Shown: positions 26,104-36,434 of the stretch, piece by piece
Position numbering within the stretch: the first letter of the stretch is position 1
Layout: each line of letters begins with the position of its first letter
NCBI RefSeq assembly: GCF_900590755.1
Contig: NZ_UUOC01000008.1
Coordinates: 98,441 to 162,440, forward strand
Direction of reading: 5' to 3'
Length of the DNA: 64,000 bases
Origin: Pseudomonas viridiflava
GTDB lineage: Bacteria; Pseudomonadota; Gammaproteobacteria; Pseudomonadales; Pseudomonadaceae
The notes under the pieces: model-generated
Told to the model about the DNA's origin: nothing
The model's database searches: none
What the model saw: the letters and a program-made list of their open reading frames with translations, nothing else
Made by a program: the position numbers and the translations under genes

Positions 26104-26958
26104 ATGAGCCAATTTCGTAAAGTGCTGTCCATTCAAGCTGGCCAACCCACGTCGGACGGTGCCGGTGTCAAGCTGACCCGTGTATTCGGCGGGCCGGGTG
26201 TCGAGCAGTTCGATCCGTTCCTGATGCTCGATGAGTTCGGCTCCGACAAGCCCGACGACTACATCGCAGGCTTTCCGCCGCACCCGCATAGGGGTTTCGA
26301 GACGGTCACCTACATGCTCGAAGGCCGCATGCGCCATGAAGACCACATGGGCAACGTCGGCCTGCTGCAAGGCGGTGGCGTGCAATGGATGACCGCAGCG
26401 CGCGGCATCATCCACAGCGAGATGCCGGAGCAGGAAGAAGGTGTGATGCGCGGCTTTCAGTTGTGGCTCAACCTGCCGGGCAAGACCAAGCTCAACGACG
26501 CCAGCTATCAGGACATCCAGCCGGAAAACATCCCGCGCCTGACCACGCAAAACGGCGTTGATGTAGTGGTGATCGCCGGACAGTTCGACGATGGCCAGAT
26601 CCAGCAAGCGGGCGCCGTACAGCGTCCGGATACCGAACCGCAGTATTTCGACTTCCATATGCCAGCAGGTACCAGCATCAGCCCGCGTGTTCCGGAAGGA
26701 CATCGTGCATTGCTGTATGTCTACGAAGGCAGTCTGGAAGTTGCAGGCCACCCCCAGGCAGTCAGCGCCAGCCGTATGGTGAGGTTGTCCGAAGAAGGCG
26801 AACTGCAACTGAGCACTACAGCAGGTGCCCGCGTGCTGTTGATCGCTGGCAAACCACTTCGCGAACCAATCGTGCAATACGGACCGTTCGTGATGAACAC
26901 CCGTGAAGAGATCGAACAGGCCCTGCGGGATTTTCGGGATGATCGGTTGACGGCGTAA
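26104..26958 (+). CDS. Pirin family protein
   Basis: 284 residues from ATG 26104 (MSQFRKVLSIQAGQP), with GAGGAG upstream. Bicupin fold of the pirin family, with metal ligands in FPPHPHRGFETVTYM and ARGIIHSEMPE, and then the pirin C-terminal cupin (QYFDFHMPAGTSI, GPFVMNTREEIEQALRDF). Bacterial pirins include quercetinase-like enzymes and redox-linked regulators; the specific role is unknown. The earlier in-frame ATG at 26074 has no better ribosome-binding site. Confidence 0.92.
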   Translation: MSQFRKVLSIQAGQPTSDGAGVKLTRVFGGPGVEQFDPFLMLDEFGSDKPDDYIAGFPPHPHRGFETVTYMLEGRMRHEDHMGNVGLLQGGGVQWMTAARGIIHSEMPEQEEGVMRGFQLWLNLPGKTKLNDASYQDIQPENIPRLTTQNGVDVVVIAGQFDDGQIQQAGAVQRPDTEPQYFDFHMPAGTSISPRVPEGHRALLYVYEGSLEVAGHPQAVSASRMVRLSEEGELQLSTTAGARVLLIAGKPLREPIVQYGPFVMNTREEIEQALRDFRDDRLTA

Positions 26959-26971
26959 ACGAACACAGATC

Positions 26972-27060
26972 TGTAGGAGCGCGCTTGCCCGCGATTGGGC
27001 TTTCCAGGCGAAATAATCATCGCCTGAACTGACGCAATCGCGGGCAAGCGCGCTCCTACA
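26972..27060. repeat. REP hairpin, GCGCTTGCCCGCGA family
   Basis: Arms TGTAGGAGCGCGCTTGCCCG and complement lie between the convergent pirin and patatin genes, where it may also help terminate both. Confidence 0.92.
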
Positions 27061-27079
27061 GGAAACCACTCCATCCGCA

Positions 27080-28264
27080 TCACGGCAACCGCAAAAACCG
27101 CTTCAACTGCTCCCCCTGGGCCATGGCGTCATAACGGCCCAGTTCGATCAGTTCCCGGCAGTAACCGGCTTCGAACAGCAAATAACTCAGCACACTGGCG
27201 CCGCTGGTCTTGGTTGCGCCGGGCCCACGCAGGAAGGTGCGCAAGGCGCGGGGCAGTTCGTGGCGGTGGCGGGCGGCGATCTGGTCGATGGGTTGGCTGG
27301 GCGCAATGATCAAGACTTCGACCGGCGCCAGGCCCTTCTGGCGTATGCGGTGCTCGCAGGGCAGCAAATCACTCACCAGATTCATGCGCTCAAGCACTTC
27401 GATATCGCTTTCCAGATTGTCGATGAAGGTGCTGTTGAGCATGTGCCCGCTGATCTGCGCCAGGGTTGGCTGCTTGCCATTGGTGACACGCTGGATCTGC
27501 TTGCCCGCGTCGATGCCCCGCGTGTTGCCGCTGACACCCACCACCAGAACCCGGTTGGCCCCCAGGTGCAGTGCCGGGCTGATGGGTGCCGACTGGCGTA
27601 CCGCGCCGTCACCAAAGTATTCCTGACCGATTTTCACCGGCGCGAACAATAGCGGGATCGCTGAACTGGCCAGCAAATGATCGATGGTGAGTTGGGTCGG
27701 CACGCCCAGACGACGATGGCGCAACCAGGGTTCGATGGTGCCTTTGCCCTGATAGAAGGTCATCGCATGGCCGGACTCGTAGCCGAAAGCGGTGACCGCC
27801 ACGGCGCGCAAATGCTTGGCCTCGATGGCAGCGTTGATGCTTTCCAGGTCCAGCCGCTCGGTGAGCAGGTCCCGCAGTGGCGAACTGTTGAGCAGCGCCA
27901 CCGGCACTTGCGAGCCAAGGCCTAACAGACTGTTGCCGAAAAAACGTCGGGCCTGGCCGATCACGCCTCGCCAGTCGCTACGCAGTACCTGCTCACTACG
28001 AAAGCCCTGCCAGAACTCGGTCAATTGGTGAACTGCAGTGCGAAAGTGCAGCGCGCCGCTGGCCAGCTTCACGGCGTTGATGGCACCCGCGGATGTGCCG
28101 ACGATAACCGGAAACGGATTCGGAGCGCCCGGTGGCAGCAGCTCGGCAATCCCCGCCAGCACGCCCACCTGATAGGCCGCACGCGCGCCACCGCCAGACA
28201 GAATCAACCCGGTAACGGGTTCGACATCATTCACAACGTCCATCGCTACGGCGGGTTCGAGCAT
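27080..28264 (-). CDS. Patatin-like phospholipase family protein
   Basis: 394 residues. The patatin signature is complete: glycine-rich oxyanion loop LILSGGGARAAYQVGVL (about 20-36), nucleophile Ser58 in VGTSAGAINA, and catalytic Asp219 in GDGAVRQSAP. The C-terminal extension (after about 290) includes RFLRLP and is shared by the Pseudomonas proteins of this length. No signal peptide, so cytoplasmic or membrane-peripheral. Expected activity is acyl-ester hydrolysis of phospholipids. The acyltransferase gene lies 19 bases upstream in the same direction, pointing to a lipid-metabolism operon. The internal ATG at 28243 (MDVVNDVEP) is a possible alternative start. Confidence 0.9.
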   Translation of the reverse strand: MLEPAVAMDVVNDVEPVTGLILSGGGARAAYQVGVLAGIAELLPPGAPNPFPVIVGTSAGAINAVKLASGALHFRTAVHQLTEFWQGFRSEQVLRSDWRGVIGQARRFFGNSLLGLGSQVPVALLNSSPLRDLLTERLDLESINAAIEAKHLRAVAVTAFGYESGHAMTFYQGKGTIEPWLRHRRLGVPTQLTIDHLLASSAIPLLFAPVKIGQEYFGDGAVRQSAPISPALHLGANRVLVVGVSGNTRGIDAGKQIQRVTNGKQPTLAQISGHMLNSTFIDNLESDIEVLERMNLVSDLLPCEHRIRQKGLAPVEVLIIAPSQPIDQIAARHRHELPRALRTFLRGPGATKTSGASVLSYLLFEAGYCRELIELGRYDAMAQGEQLKRFLRLP

Positions 28265-28283
28265 TTAGGCTGCCTTATCGTGG

Positions 28284-29216
28284 TCAGTCACGCTTTTTAT
28301 AGAGTTTCGGCTCGCCCGGCGGTCTGCTTTTGAAACGACGATGCGCCCAAAGATACTGCTCGGGACATTCCCTAATGGCACTTTCTACCCATTGATTGAT
28401 GCGCAGGCAATCAACTTCATCGCTTTCGCCAGGGAAATCGGCCAGCGGCGGGTGAATGACCAGACGATAGCCGCTGCCATCCGCCAGCCGCTGCTGAGTG
28501 AAAGGCACCACCTGAGCGCGACCCAGCTTGGCAAATTTGCTGGTGGCGGTCACGGTGGCGGCCTGGATACCAAACAGCGGCACGAACACACTCTGCTTGG
28601 CGCCGTAGTCCTGATCCGGGGCGTACCAGATGGCGCGACCATTGCGCAGCAGCTTGAGCATGCCGCGCACGTCCTCGCGCTCTACCGCCAGGGAGTCGAG
28701 GTTGTGCCGCTCACGGCCGCGACGCTGAATGAAATCGAACAGCGGATTCTTGTGTTCGCGGTACATGCCATCAATGGTGTGCCGCTGGCCCAGCAGCGCC
28801 GCCCCCACTTCAAGCGTGGTGAAATGCAGCGCCATGAGGATCACGCCCTGCCCTTGCTGCTGGGCGGCGTGCATGTGTTCAAGGCCTTCGATGTTCGCCA
28901 ACTTAGCCAGACGCTCTTTGGACCACCACCAGCTCATGGCCATTTCAAAGAAGGCGATGCCGGTGGAGGCGAAGTTTTCCTTGAGCAGATGCTTGCGCTC
29001 GACGCTGGACATCTGCGGGAAACACAGCTCCAGATTGCGCGAGGCAATGTATTTGCGATCAGTGGCGAAGCGATACATCACCGCGCCCAGCAGCCTGCCG
29101 ATCACCAGCAGAACGCGAAATGGCAGCTGAACAATCAGCCACAGCAGCCCCAGCCCAAGCCATAGCGGCCAGAAACGCGGGTGCAGAAAATAAGTTCGAA
29201 AACGCGGGCGATCCAT
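28284..29216 (-). CDS. lpxL: Lipid A lauroyl-type acyltransferase (LpxL/HtrB family)
   Basis: 310 residues from ATG 29216 (MDRPRFRTYFLHPRFWP); the frame is open to 29318, but this start carries the conserved N-terminus. One N-terminal membrane helix (PLWLGLGLLWLIVQLPF) anchors it in the inner membrane. The acyltransferase motif HFTTLE (H-x4-E), GMYREHKNPLFD, and APDQDYGAKQSVFVPLFG are typical of LpxL/HtrB enzymes, which add secondary acyl chains to lipid A from acyl-ACP. Divergent from minC; in P. aeruginosa htrB also precedes minCDE. Pseudomonas has more than one LpxL paralogue, and which site this one acylates cannot be told. Confidence 0.9.
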   Translation of the reverse strand: MDRPRFRTYFLHPRFWPLWLGLGLLWLIVQLPFRVLLVIGRLLGAVMYRFATDRKYIASRNLELCFPQMSSVERKHLLKENFASTGIAFFEMAMSWWWSKERLAKLANIEGLEHMHAAQQQGQGVILMALHFTTLEVGAALLGQRHTIDGMYREHKNPLFDFIQRRGRERHNLDSLAVEREDVRGMLKLLRNGRAIWYAPDQDYGAKQSVFVPLFGIQAATVTATSKFAKLGRAQVVPFTQQRLADGSGYRLVIHPPLADFPGESDEVDCLRINQWVESAIRECPEQYLWAHRRFKSRPPGEPKLYKKRD

Positions 29217-29335
29217 TAAAGCTTCCGTCAGAACCATGGCCGCGCATTCTACAACGGTTCGACCCCGCTTGCGGCTAGCGGGCGTTCTCGTTATAAGTCT
29301 CGGCACTTTTAGCGACAAGCCGTTGTATGCCGACC

Positions 29336-30076
29336 ATGAGCCAAAACGAATCGCAAGAACAGGAACCTGTCTTCCAACTCAAGGGCAGCATGCTGGCCAT
29401 CACCGTACTGGAACTGGCCCGCAACAACCTTGAGGCCCTGGACCGTCAATTGGCGGCGAAAGTGGCGCAGGCCCCGAATTTCTTCAGCAACACCCCGCTG
29501 GTGCTGGCCCTGGACAAGCTCCCGGCCGACAGCGGCGCCGTCGACCTGCCCGGCCTGATGCGTGTCTGCCGTCAGCATGGCCTGCGCACCCTGGCGATCC
29601 GCGCCAGCCGTATCGAAGACATCGCCGCCGCCATCGCAATCGATTTGCCGGTATTGCCGCCTTCCGGTGCCCGGGAGCGTCCACTCGACCCGCTGGAAGG
29701 CGATGCGGCGAAGAAAAAGATCGAAAAGCCGCCTGAGCCAGTTATCAAGCCAACCCGCGTGATCACCTCGCCAGTGCGGGGCGGTCAGCAGATTTACGCA
29801 CAAGGTGGCGATCTGGTGGTGATCGCTCCGGTGAGTCCCGGAGCGGAACTTCTGGCCGATGGCAACATCCATGTTTACGGCCCACTGCGTGGACGGGCGC
29901 TGGCAGGAATAAAAGGCGATACCAAAGCGCGAATTTTCTGTCAGCAAATGGGCGCCGAACTGATCTCAATCGCCGGGCAATACAAGGTTTCCGAAGATCT
30001 GCGTCGCGATCCCCTGTGGGGGACCTCGGTCCAGGTCAGCCTGTCCGGCGACGTGTTGAACATCATCCGTCTTTAA
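29336..30076 (+). CDS. minC: Septum site-determining protein MinC
   Basis: 246 residues from ATG 29336 ([20 protein letters not shown]); ATG 29327 would add three residues, and neither has a good ribosome-binding site. N-terminal MinC domain about 10-110 and C-terminal beta-helix about 145-246 ([41 protein letters not shown]), joined by a charged proline-rich linker ([11 protein letters not shown]). It inhibits FtsZ ring assembly away from midcell in complex with MinD. Confidence 0.97.
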   Translation: MSQNESQEQEPVFQLKGSMLAITVLELARNNLEALDRQLAAKVAQAPNFFSNTPLVLALDKLPADSGAVDLPGLMRVCRQHGLRTLAIRASRIEDIAAAIAIDLPVLPPSGARERPLDPLEGDAAKKKIEKPPEPVIKPTRVITSPVRGGQQIYAQGGDLVVIAPVSPGAELLADGNIHVYGPLRGRALAGIKGDTKARIFCQQMGAELISIAGQYKVSEDLRRDPLWGTSVQVSLSGDVLNIIRL

Positions 30077-30284
30077 CGGATACTGCGCCATTTTCAAAGC
30101 ATCTCTGATTCGTCGCGAAAACGTAGCAAAGGTTGTAGGAAATCCGGGGATATTCACTTTCTCTGGCAGATTGCCCCGAGGTCCAGACCGACGGGCGTTT
30201 AAATTTCCATCATTGTTCGAATGCCGCCGCTTCAAGGGACGCTCTTCAGGACTAACAGTCCTTTTCCTCTAGGGGTGATACACC

Positions 30285-31097
30285 TTGGCCAAGATTCTCG
30301 TGGTTACATCCGGCAAGGGTGGTGTGGGCAAGACCACCACCAGCGCCGCCATCGGTACCGGCCTCGCACTGCGCGGCCACAAAACTGTCATCGTCGACTT
30401 CGACGTTGGCTTGCGTAACCTCGACCTGATCATGGGTTGCGAGCGTCGCGTGGTGTATGACTTCGTCAACGTGGTCAACGGCGAAGCCAACCTGCAACAG
30501 GCCCTGATCAAAGACAAGAAGATCGAAGGCCTGTACGTGCTGGCTGCCAGCCAGACCCGTGACAAGGAAGCGCTGACCAAGGAAGGCGTGGAAAAAGTTC
30601 TGATGGAACTCAAGGAATCCTTTGAGTACATCGTCTGCGACTCCCCGGCGGGTATCGAAACCGGTGCTCACCTGGCGATGTACTTCGCCGACGAAGCCAT
30701 CGTCGTGACCAACCCGGAAGTCTCGTCGGTACGTGACTCGGACCGCATGCTGGGCCTGCTGGCCAGCAAGTCCCGTCGTGCCGAGCGTAACGAAGAGCCG
30801 ATCAAGGAACACCTGCTGCTGACCCGCTACAACCCGGAGCGCGTCAGCAAGGGCGAGATGCTTGGCGTTGAAGACGTCAAGGAAATCCTCGCGGTGACTC
30901 TGCTGGGCGTAATCCCGGAGTCCCAGGCAGTACTGAAAGCTTCCAACCAGGGCGTCCCCGTCATCCTTGATGAGCAGAGCGATGCCGGTCAGGCTTACAG
31001 CGACGCTGTTGATCGTCTGCTGGGCAAAGACCGCGAGCACCGTTTCCTGGACGTACAGAAGAAAGGATTTTTCGAACGCCTGTTCGGGGGTAACTGA
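30285..31097 (+). CDS. minD: Septum site-determining ATPase MinD
   Basis: 270 residues, TTG start at 30285 with AGGGGTGA upstream. Deviant Walker A KGGVGKTT from residue 11, switch region [22 protein letters not shown], and the C-terminal amphipathic membrane-targeting helix ([11 protein letters not shown]). It recruits MinC to the membrane and is released by MinE. Separated from minC by 208 bases, which may hold a separate promoter. Confidence 0.98.
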   Translation: MAKILVVTSGKGGVGKTTTSAAIGTGLALRGHKTVIVDFDVGLRNLDLIMGCERRVVYDFVNVVNGEANLQQALIKDKKIEGLYVLAASQTRDKEALTKEGVEKVLMELKESFEYIVCDSPAGIETGAHLAMYFADEAIVVTNPEVSSVRDSDRMLGLLASKSRRAERNEEPIKEHLLLTRYNPERVSKGEMLGVEDVKEILAVTLLGVIPESQAVLKASNQGVPVILDEQSDAGQAYSDAVDRLLGKDREHRFLDVQKKGFFERLFGGN

Positions 31098-31351
31098 TGA
31101 ACATTTTCGACTTCTTTCGTGCCAGCAAAAAAACCAGCACCGCGTCGGTCGCGAAAGAGCGTCTACAGATCATCGTGGCGCATGAACGCGGCCAACGCAC
31201 GACTCCTGACTACCTGCCTGCCCTGCAAAAAGAGCTGGTAGAAGTCATCCGCAAATACGTCAACATCGAGTCCAACGATGTGCAGGTCGCTCTGGAAAAC
31301 CAGGGCAGCTGCTCGATTCTGGAACTCAACATCACCCTGCCAGATCGCTAG
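31097..31351 (+). CDS. minE: Cell division topological specificity factor MinE
   Basis: 84 residues. N-terminal membrane-binding/anti-MinCD segment ([24 protein letters not shown]), then the dimerisation domain. The start codon overlaps the minD stop by one base (TGATG). It stimulates MinD ATPase and drives Min oscillation. Confidence 0.97.
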   Translation: MNIFDFFRASKKTSTASVAKERLQIIVAHERGQRTTPDYLPALQKELVEVIRKYVNIESNDVQVALENQGSCSILELNITLPDR

Positions 31352-31435
31352 ATCCGGCGGTTGTCTGCGGCGGCATGAGCTTTACTCGTACGAGTGAGGC
31401 CAGTGCCGCCGTTGGCGTTTTAGAGGCCGTAACGA

Positions 31436-32071
31436 ATGCCGTTGTCGAACATCCGCATCATTCATCAGGACGCTGGCGTTCTGGTGATCGATAAGCCAAC
31501 CCTGCTGCTTTCCGTTCCCGGCCGTGCCGAGGACAACAAGGATTGCCTGATTACCCGCCTGCAGGAAAACGGCTACCCCGAAGCCCGAATCGTCCATCGT
31601 CTGGACTGGGAAACCTCCGGGATCATCCTGCTGGCCCGGGATGCGGACACTCATCGTGAATTGTCCCGACAGTTTCATGACCGGGAAACCGAAAAAGCCT
31701 ACACTGCGCTGTGCTGGGGCGAACCGGCGCTGGACAGTGGCAGCATCGATTTGCCTCTGCGTTACGACCCACCCACCAAGCCCCGGCATGTGGTGGATCA
31801 TGAGTTTGGCAAGCATGCGCAAACCTTCTGGAAAGTACTTGAGCGTTGCGGCCATTACAGCCGTGTCGAGCTGACACCGATTACCGGCCGCTCGCATCAA
31901 CTGCGGGTGCACATGCTTTCCATTGGGCATCCACTGCTGGGCGACGGTTTGTATGCCCACCCCGAAGCGTTGGCGGCGTATCCGCGTTTGTGCCTGCACG
32001 CCAGCATGCTGAGCTTCACCCATCCGCAGACGGGTGAGCGGTTGCGGTTTGAGTGTGCTGCGCCGTTTTAG
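31436..32071 (+). CDS. rluA: RluA-family 23S rRNA/tRNA pseudouridine synthase
   Basis: 211 residues, close to E. coli RluA (219). Catalytic Asp57 sits in HRLDWETSG, with KAYTALCWG and the C-terminal GRSHQLRVHMLSIGHPLLGD. No S4 domain, as expected for RluA, which modifies U746 of 23S rRNA and U32 of some tRNAs. It follows minE by 84 bases, as in other pseudomonads. Confidence 0.92.
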   Translation: MPLSNIRIIHQDAGVLVIDKPTLLLSVPGRAEDNKDCLITRLQENGYPEARIVHRLDWETSGIILLARDADTHRELSRQFHDRETEKAYTALCWGEPALDSGSIDLPLRYDPPTKPRHVVDHEFGKHAQTFWKVLERCGHYSRVELTPITGRSHQLRVHMLSIGHPLLGDGLYAHPEALAAYPRLCLHASMLSFTHPQTGERLRFECAAPF

Positions 32072-32085
32072 ACACACCGCCATCC

Positions 32086-32173
32086 TGTAGGAGTGAGCTT
32101 GCTCGCGATTCGGTACACCTGACGACAAATTATCGTCTGACCTCCCGCCATCGCGAGCAAGCTCACTCCTACA
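32086..32173. repeat. REP hairpin, GTGAGCTTGCTCGCGA family
   Basis: First of two tandem REP hairpins of different families after rluA. Arms TGTAGGAGTGAGCTTGCTCG and complement. Confidence 0.92.
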
Positions 32174-32204
32174 GGTATTCGTTTTTTCTGAAACATTTCG
32201 GCCC

Positions 32205-32278
32205 TGTAGGATCTGCCGAAGGCTGCGAACAGCGGTTAGTCTGACACACCGTCGTTCGCAGCCTTCGGTGTTCCTACA
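32205..32278. repeat. REP hairpin, GAAGGCTGCGA family (diverged)
   Basis: TGTAGGATCTGCCGAAGGCT pairs with AGCCTTCGGTGTTCCTACA; the arms have drifted (GATC and TGTTCC variants). Confidence 0.85.
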
Positions 32279-32369
32279 GGTCTTGCGTTCTTGCGCAGAT
32301 AAGCACACCCGCAACAACACGACACAGATCAATACGGTAAACTCCCGGCATTGCTGTCTGGAGCTACTT

Positions 32370-33659
32370 ATGCGCGAAGAGCTGAACCAAGGCCTGATCG
32401 ACTTCCTCAAGGCCTCCCCTACCCCGTTTCATGCCACTGCCACTCTCGTTCAACACCTTGAAGCGTCTGGCTTTCAGCGTTTGGACGAGCGCGAAACCTG
32501 GGCGACTGAAACCGGGGGCAAGTACTACGTCACCCGTAACGACTCCTCCATTGTGGCGTTTCGCCTGGGTCGGCAATCGCCGCTGACCGGCGGCATTCGC
32601 ATGGTCGGCGCTCACACTGACAGCCCGTGCCTGCGGGTCAAGCCGCAACCTGAGCTGCAACGTCAGGGTTTCTGGCAATTGGGGGTCGAAGTCTATGGCG
32701 GCGCACTGCTGGCGCCGTGGTTCGACCGCGATCTTTCCCTGGCCGGACGCGTAACGTTCCGCCGTGACGGCAAGGTCGAAAGCCAGCTGATCGATTTCAA
32801 ACTGCCGATTGCGGTTATCCCGAACCTGGCGATCCACCTCAATCGCACCGCCAATGAAGGCTGGACGATCAACCCGCAGACCGAGCTGCCGCCGATCCTG
32901 GCTCAGGTTGCCGGTGATGAACGTGCTGACTTCCGCGCCCTGCTCACCGATCAACTGGCTCGCGAACACGGCCTGAACGCCGATGTGGTGCTTGATTACG
33001 AGCTGAGCTTCTACGACACCCAAAGCGCAGCAGTGGTCGGGCTCAATGCCGACTTCATCGCTGGTGCGCGTCTGGATAACTTGCTGTCGTGCTACGCAGG
33101 CCTCCAGGCATTGCTCGGCACCCAGAGCGATGAAACCTGCCTGCTGGTCTGCACCGACCACGAAGAAGTCGGTTCGTCGTCGACTTGCGGCGCAGACGGC
33201 CCGATGCTGGAGCAGATCATCCAGCGTCTGCTGCCCGATGGCGCGGATTACGTGCGCACTATCCAGAAATCGTTGCTGGTTTCGGCCGACAACGCACACG
33301 GCATTCACCCCAACTACGCCGAGAAGCACGACGCCAACCACGGCCCGAAACTCAACGCCGGTCCGGTGATCAAGGTCAACAGCAACCAGCGTTACGCCAC
33401 CAACAGCGAAACCGCCGGGTTCTTCCGCCACCTGTGCATGGCCGAAGAAGTGCCGGTGCAGAGCTTCGTGGTGCGCAGCGACATGGCCTGCGGCTCGACC
33501 ATCGGCCCGATCACCGCCAGCCATCTGGGCGTACGCACCGTGGACATCGGCCTGCCGACGTTTGCCATGCACTCCATCCGTGAACTGGCGGGCAGCCATG
33601 ACCTGGCGCATCTGGTGAAGGTGCTGACGGCGTTTTATGCGAGTCATGAGTTGCCGTAA
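32370..33659 (+). CDS. M18 family aminopeptidase
   Basis: 429 residues from ATG 32370, the exact length usual for Pseudomonas M18 (apeB-type) enzymes. Zinc ligands and catalytic residues are recognisable: GAHTDSP (His82, Asp84), [21 protein letters not shown] and the late FAMHSIRE. M18 enzymes are cytoplasmic, dodecameric, dinuclear-zinc aminopeptidases preferring acidic or neutral N-terminal residues. The REP pair separates it from rluA, so it is probably transcribed on its own. Confidence 0.94.
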   Translation: MREELNQGLIDFLKASPTPFHATATLVQHLEASGFQRLDERETWATETGGKYYVTRNDSSIVAFRLGRQSPLTGGIRMVGAHTDSPCLRVKPQPELQRQGFWQLGVEVYGGALLAPWFDRDLSLAGRVTFRRDGKVESQLIDFKLPIAVIPNLAIHLNRTANEGWTINPQTELPPILAQVAGDERADFRALLTDQLAREHGLNADVVLDYELSFYDTQSAAVVGLNADFIAGARLDNLLSCYAGLQALLGTQSDETCLLVCTDHEEVGSSSTCGADGPMLEQIIQRLLPDGADYVRTIQKSLLVSADNAHGIHPNYAEKHDANHGPKLNAGPVIKVNSNQRYATNSETAGFFRHLCMAEEVPVQSFVVRSDMACGSTIGPITASHLGVRTVDIGLPTFAMHSIRELAGSHDLAHLVKVLTAFYASHELP

Positions 33660-33676
33660 GCCACGGCACGGTTTGT

Positions 33677-33740
33677 TGTAGGAGCTGCCGAAGGCTGCGA
33701 ACAAGGGCCCCCCTATTCGCAGCCTTCGGCAGCTCCTACA
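33677..33740. repeat. REP/BIME hairpin, GAAGGCTGCGA family
   Basis: Compact copy with a short loop (ACAAGGGCCCCCCTA) after the aminopeptidase gene. Confidence 0.92.
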
Positions 33741-33816
33741 GGTGCACACCACCAAAAACTCTCCCGCCAATATCCCACCTACACTCAAAGCATCAACCTT
33801 CAGGAGGTTCGATGCC

Positions 33817-33981
33817 ATGAGTGCGTTTTTCACATTGCTGCTGCCGGTGCTCGGCGGGATGCTGCTGTTGTGTGTGGGCTATAGCTATCAGGAGCGCCCG
33901 CTGGGTGTGCTGATGATCTGGCTGGGCATGATGTCGCTGATCGGGACGGCGTGCTGGAAGATCCTGGAAAAACTCACCTGA
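33817..33981 (+). CDS. Two-helix membrane miniprotein, unknown function
   Basis: 54 residues: MSAFFTLLLPVLGGMLLLCV, a short loop YSYQERPLG, and VLMIWLGMMSLIGTACWKIL. I choose ATG 33817 because a perfect AGGAGG lies 9 bases upstream; an out-of-frame ATG five bases earlier is followed at once by a stop. It lies just before the MscS gene and could be co-transcribed with it. No family recognised. Confidence 0.75.
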   Translation: MSAFFTLLLPVLGGMLLLCVGYSYQERPLGVLMIWLGMMSLIGTACWKILEKLT

Positions 33982-34122
33982 AGCACAATCTCACGGATTA
34001 CGTGGGCCGCAGGGCTGAATTGCGACTCGCCAAGCGCACGCACCACTCGTAAACTCATCGCTCATTCATGCCCGGCCGTTCGGCTTGCGGCGTACCGATG
34101 TCGATTCGAGGTTTACTGCCCG

Positions 34123-36303
34123 GTGACCGCTATTCCCTGCTTTTCTCTCTTTCAACGCCTGTTTCTAGTCTGTCTGCTGGCGCTGTTGCCCCTAAGTGCC
34201 GCCCACGCTGTAGGTCTGCCAGGTGTGCTGGGAGGCGGGACGAAAACCCAGCCTCAGGCACAGGAGCCGCTCGGCCAGTCGCTGGATGAGGTGATCAAGA
34301 GTCTGGAAAACGACCAGCAGCGCGCGCAGCTCCTCACCGACTTGAAGAAACTTCGTGACGCCACGAAAAAAGCCCAGCCGGGCGCAGATCAAGGCGTGCT
34401 GGGCCTGATCGGCAGCAGCTTGAGCGAGCTGGAAAAGAAATTCTCCGGCGACGACAGTCCCATCACTCGCTGGTCTCAGGAAATCGATCTGGCCCAGGAT
34501 GAATTCCTCAACGTGCTGTTGCCCGCCAATCAATGGCTGCCGGTCATCGTCGGCTTTGCCTTGGTGTTGCTGCTGTGGAGCCTGCTGGCAGCGGCGCTTA
34601 TCTGGCTGGGCCATTGGGTCCGGGTGCGCTTTGGATTATCAGAGGAATTACCGCGCAATCCACGAACCCTGGACATGCTGCGCTTCGCCCTGCGCAAGCT
34701 GGGGCCGTGGCTGATTGCGTTGGTGATCACCGTTTACCTGAGTTACAACCTGCCCTCGTCGCTGGGCAAGGATCTGGCCATGGTGCTGGCCTATGCGCTG
34801 GTGGTCGGGACCCTGTTTTCAGCGATCTGCGTGATCGCCTTCTCGGTGCTCGACGGCCCTCATCGGCACAAGGCTCTGTACATCCTGCGTCATCAGGCGT
34901 TCAGGCCGCTGTGGCTGATCGGCAGTTTTGCTGCCTTTGGCGAAGCCCTGAGCGATCCGCGGCTGGTTGCCAGCCTTGGCGTGCATCTGGCCCACACGGC
35001 GGCAACCTTCACCAACGTCATGGCGGCGATGTTCAGCGGGCTGTTCATCCTGCGTTTCCGGCGGCCCATCGCTCATCTGATTCGCAACCAGCCGCTGTCG
35101 CGCCGACTAACCCGTCGCGCCCTGAGCGATACCATCGAGATTCTCGGCACGTTCTGGTATATCCCGGCCCTGATGCTGGTTGCAGTGTCGCTGTTCGCCA
35201 CCTTCTTTTCGGCAGGCGATACCAGCACGGCGCTGCGACAAGCTCTGATCTGCACGGTGTTGCTGGTGGTGTGCATGGTGATACAGGGGCTGGTCAGGCG
35301 CCATGCGCTGCGCCCACGTCATGGTCATAAACGCCACGCGCTGTACTCGGATCGGCTGAACAACTTCTTCTATACCCTGGTGCACCTGCTGGTCTGGCTG
35401 GCCTTTATCGAGCTGGGCCTGCGGGTCTGGGGTCTGTCGTTGATCCGCTTCGCCGAGGGCGATGGTCATGACATCAGCGTCAAACTCTTCAGCCTGATCG
35501 CGACCCTGCTGTTTGCCTGGCTGGTCTGGATCATCAGCGACACCGCCGTGCATCACGCCCTGACCCGCTCGCGCAAAGGCCTGGCCAATGCCCGGGCGCA
35601 GACCATGATGCCGTTGATTCGCAACGTGCTGTTCGTGGCGATTTTCATCATTGCCCTGATCGTCGCCTTGGCGAACATGGGCATGAACGTCACCCCGCTG
35701 CTGGCCGGTGCCGGTGTGATCGGCCTGGCCATCGGTTTCGGCGCGCAGTCATTGGTGGCGGATTTGATCACCGGGCTGTTCATCATCATCGAGGACTCGT
35801 TGGCCATCGATGATTACGTGGATGTCGGCGGGCATCTGGGCACGGTCGAAGGCCTGACGATCCGAACGGTGCGGCTGCGGGACATTGATGGCATCGTGCA
35901 TACGATTCCTTTCAGCGAGATCAAAAGCATCCAGAACTACTCCCGGGAATTCGGCTATGCGATTTTCCGGATTGCCATCCCGGCGAGCATGAAGATCGAC
36001 GACGCCCTGAAGCTGATCCGCGATGTGGGCACGAAAATGCGTGCCGACCCGCTGCAACGGCGCAATATCTGGTCGCCGCTGGAGTTTCAGGGGGTGGAAA
36101 GCTTCGAGTCCGGCAACGCCATCCTGCGGGCGCGTTTCAAGACTGCGCCGATCAAACAATGGGAAGTGTCCCGGGCGTTCAACCTGTCGCTGAAACGGCA
36201 TCTGGATGAAGCCGGGATGGATTTGGCGACGCCGAGGTTGAGTGTGCAGGTGATGACGGCGGGTGGGGCAAAAGTAGAACCCGACAGCACCCCGGATCTG
36301 TAG
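34123..36303 (+). CDS. Large MscS-type mechanosensitive channel (YbiO-like)
   Basis: 726 residues, GTG start at 34123. Signal peptide (about 1-27, ending AHA), a periplasmic region rich in charged residues (about 30-130), then some eleven membrane helices. The MscS pore and beta domain are at the C-terminus: GVIGLAIGFGAQSLVADLITGL followed by EDSLAIDDYVDVGGHLGTVEG and IPFSEIKSIQNYSREFGYA. The layout matches E. coli YbiO (741 residues), a large-family MscS channel that relieves osmotic downshock. A short leader makes the GTG start moderately certain. Confidence 0.9.
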   Translation: MTAIPCFSLFQRLFLVCLLALLPLSAAHAVGLPGVLGGGTKTQPQAQEPLGQSLDEVIKSLENDQQRAQLLTDLKKLRDATKKAQPGADQGVLGLIGSSLSELEKKFSGDDSPITRWSQEIDLAQDEFLNVLLPANQWLPVIVGFALVLLLWSLLAAALIWLGHWVRVRFGLSEELPRNPRTLDMLRFALRKLGPWLIALVITVYLSYNLPSSLGKDLAMVLAYALVVGTLFSAICVIAFSVLDGPHRHKALYILRHQAFRPLWLIGSFAAFGEALSDPRLVASLGVHLAHTAATFTNVMAAMFSGLFILRFRRPIAHLIRNQPLSRRLTRRALSDTIEILGTFWYIPALMLVAVSLFATFFSAGDTSTALRQALICTVLLVVCMVIQGLVRRHALRPRHGHKRHALYSDRLNNFFYTLVHLLVWLAFIELGLRVWGLSLIRFAEGDGHDISVKLFSLIATLLFAWLVWIISDTAVHHALTRSRKGLANARAQTMMPLIRNVLFVAIFIIALIVALANMGMNVTPLLAGAGVIGLAIGFGAQSLVADLITGLFIIIEDSLAIDDYVDVGGHLGTVEGLTIRTVRLRDIDGIVHTIPFSEIKSIQNYSREFGYAIFRIAIPASMKIDDALKLIRDVGTKMRADPLQRRNIWSPLEFQGVESFESGNAILRARFKTAPIKQWEVSRAFNLSLKRHLDEAGMDLATPRLSVQVMTAGGAKVEPDSTPDL

Positions 36304-36320
36304 GTTGAAATGCGATCTTT

Positions 36321-36411
36321 TGTGGGACCGGCTTTAGCCGGGAAGAGGCCAGGACATACGCTGCATATGCGTCGCCAGAAATGCCGTCTTCCCGGCTAAA
36401 GCCGGTCCCAC
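36321..36411. repeat. REP hairpin, GTGGGACCGGCTTTAGCCGGGAAG family
   Basis: Perfect arms of 24 bases (GTGGGACCGGCTTTAGCCGG and on) between the convergent MscS and GntR genes. Confidence 0.93.
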
Positions 36412-36434
36412 TAACCGCATTCCAGCCCACCGAT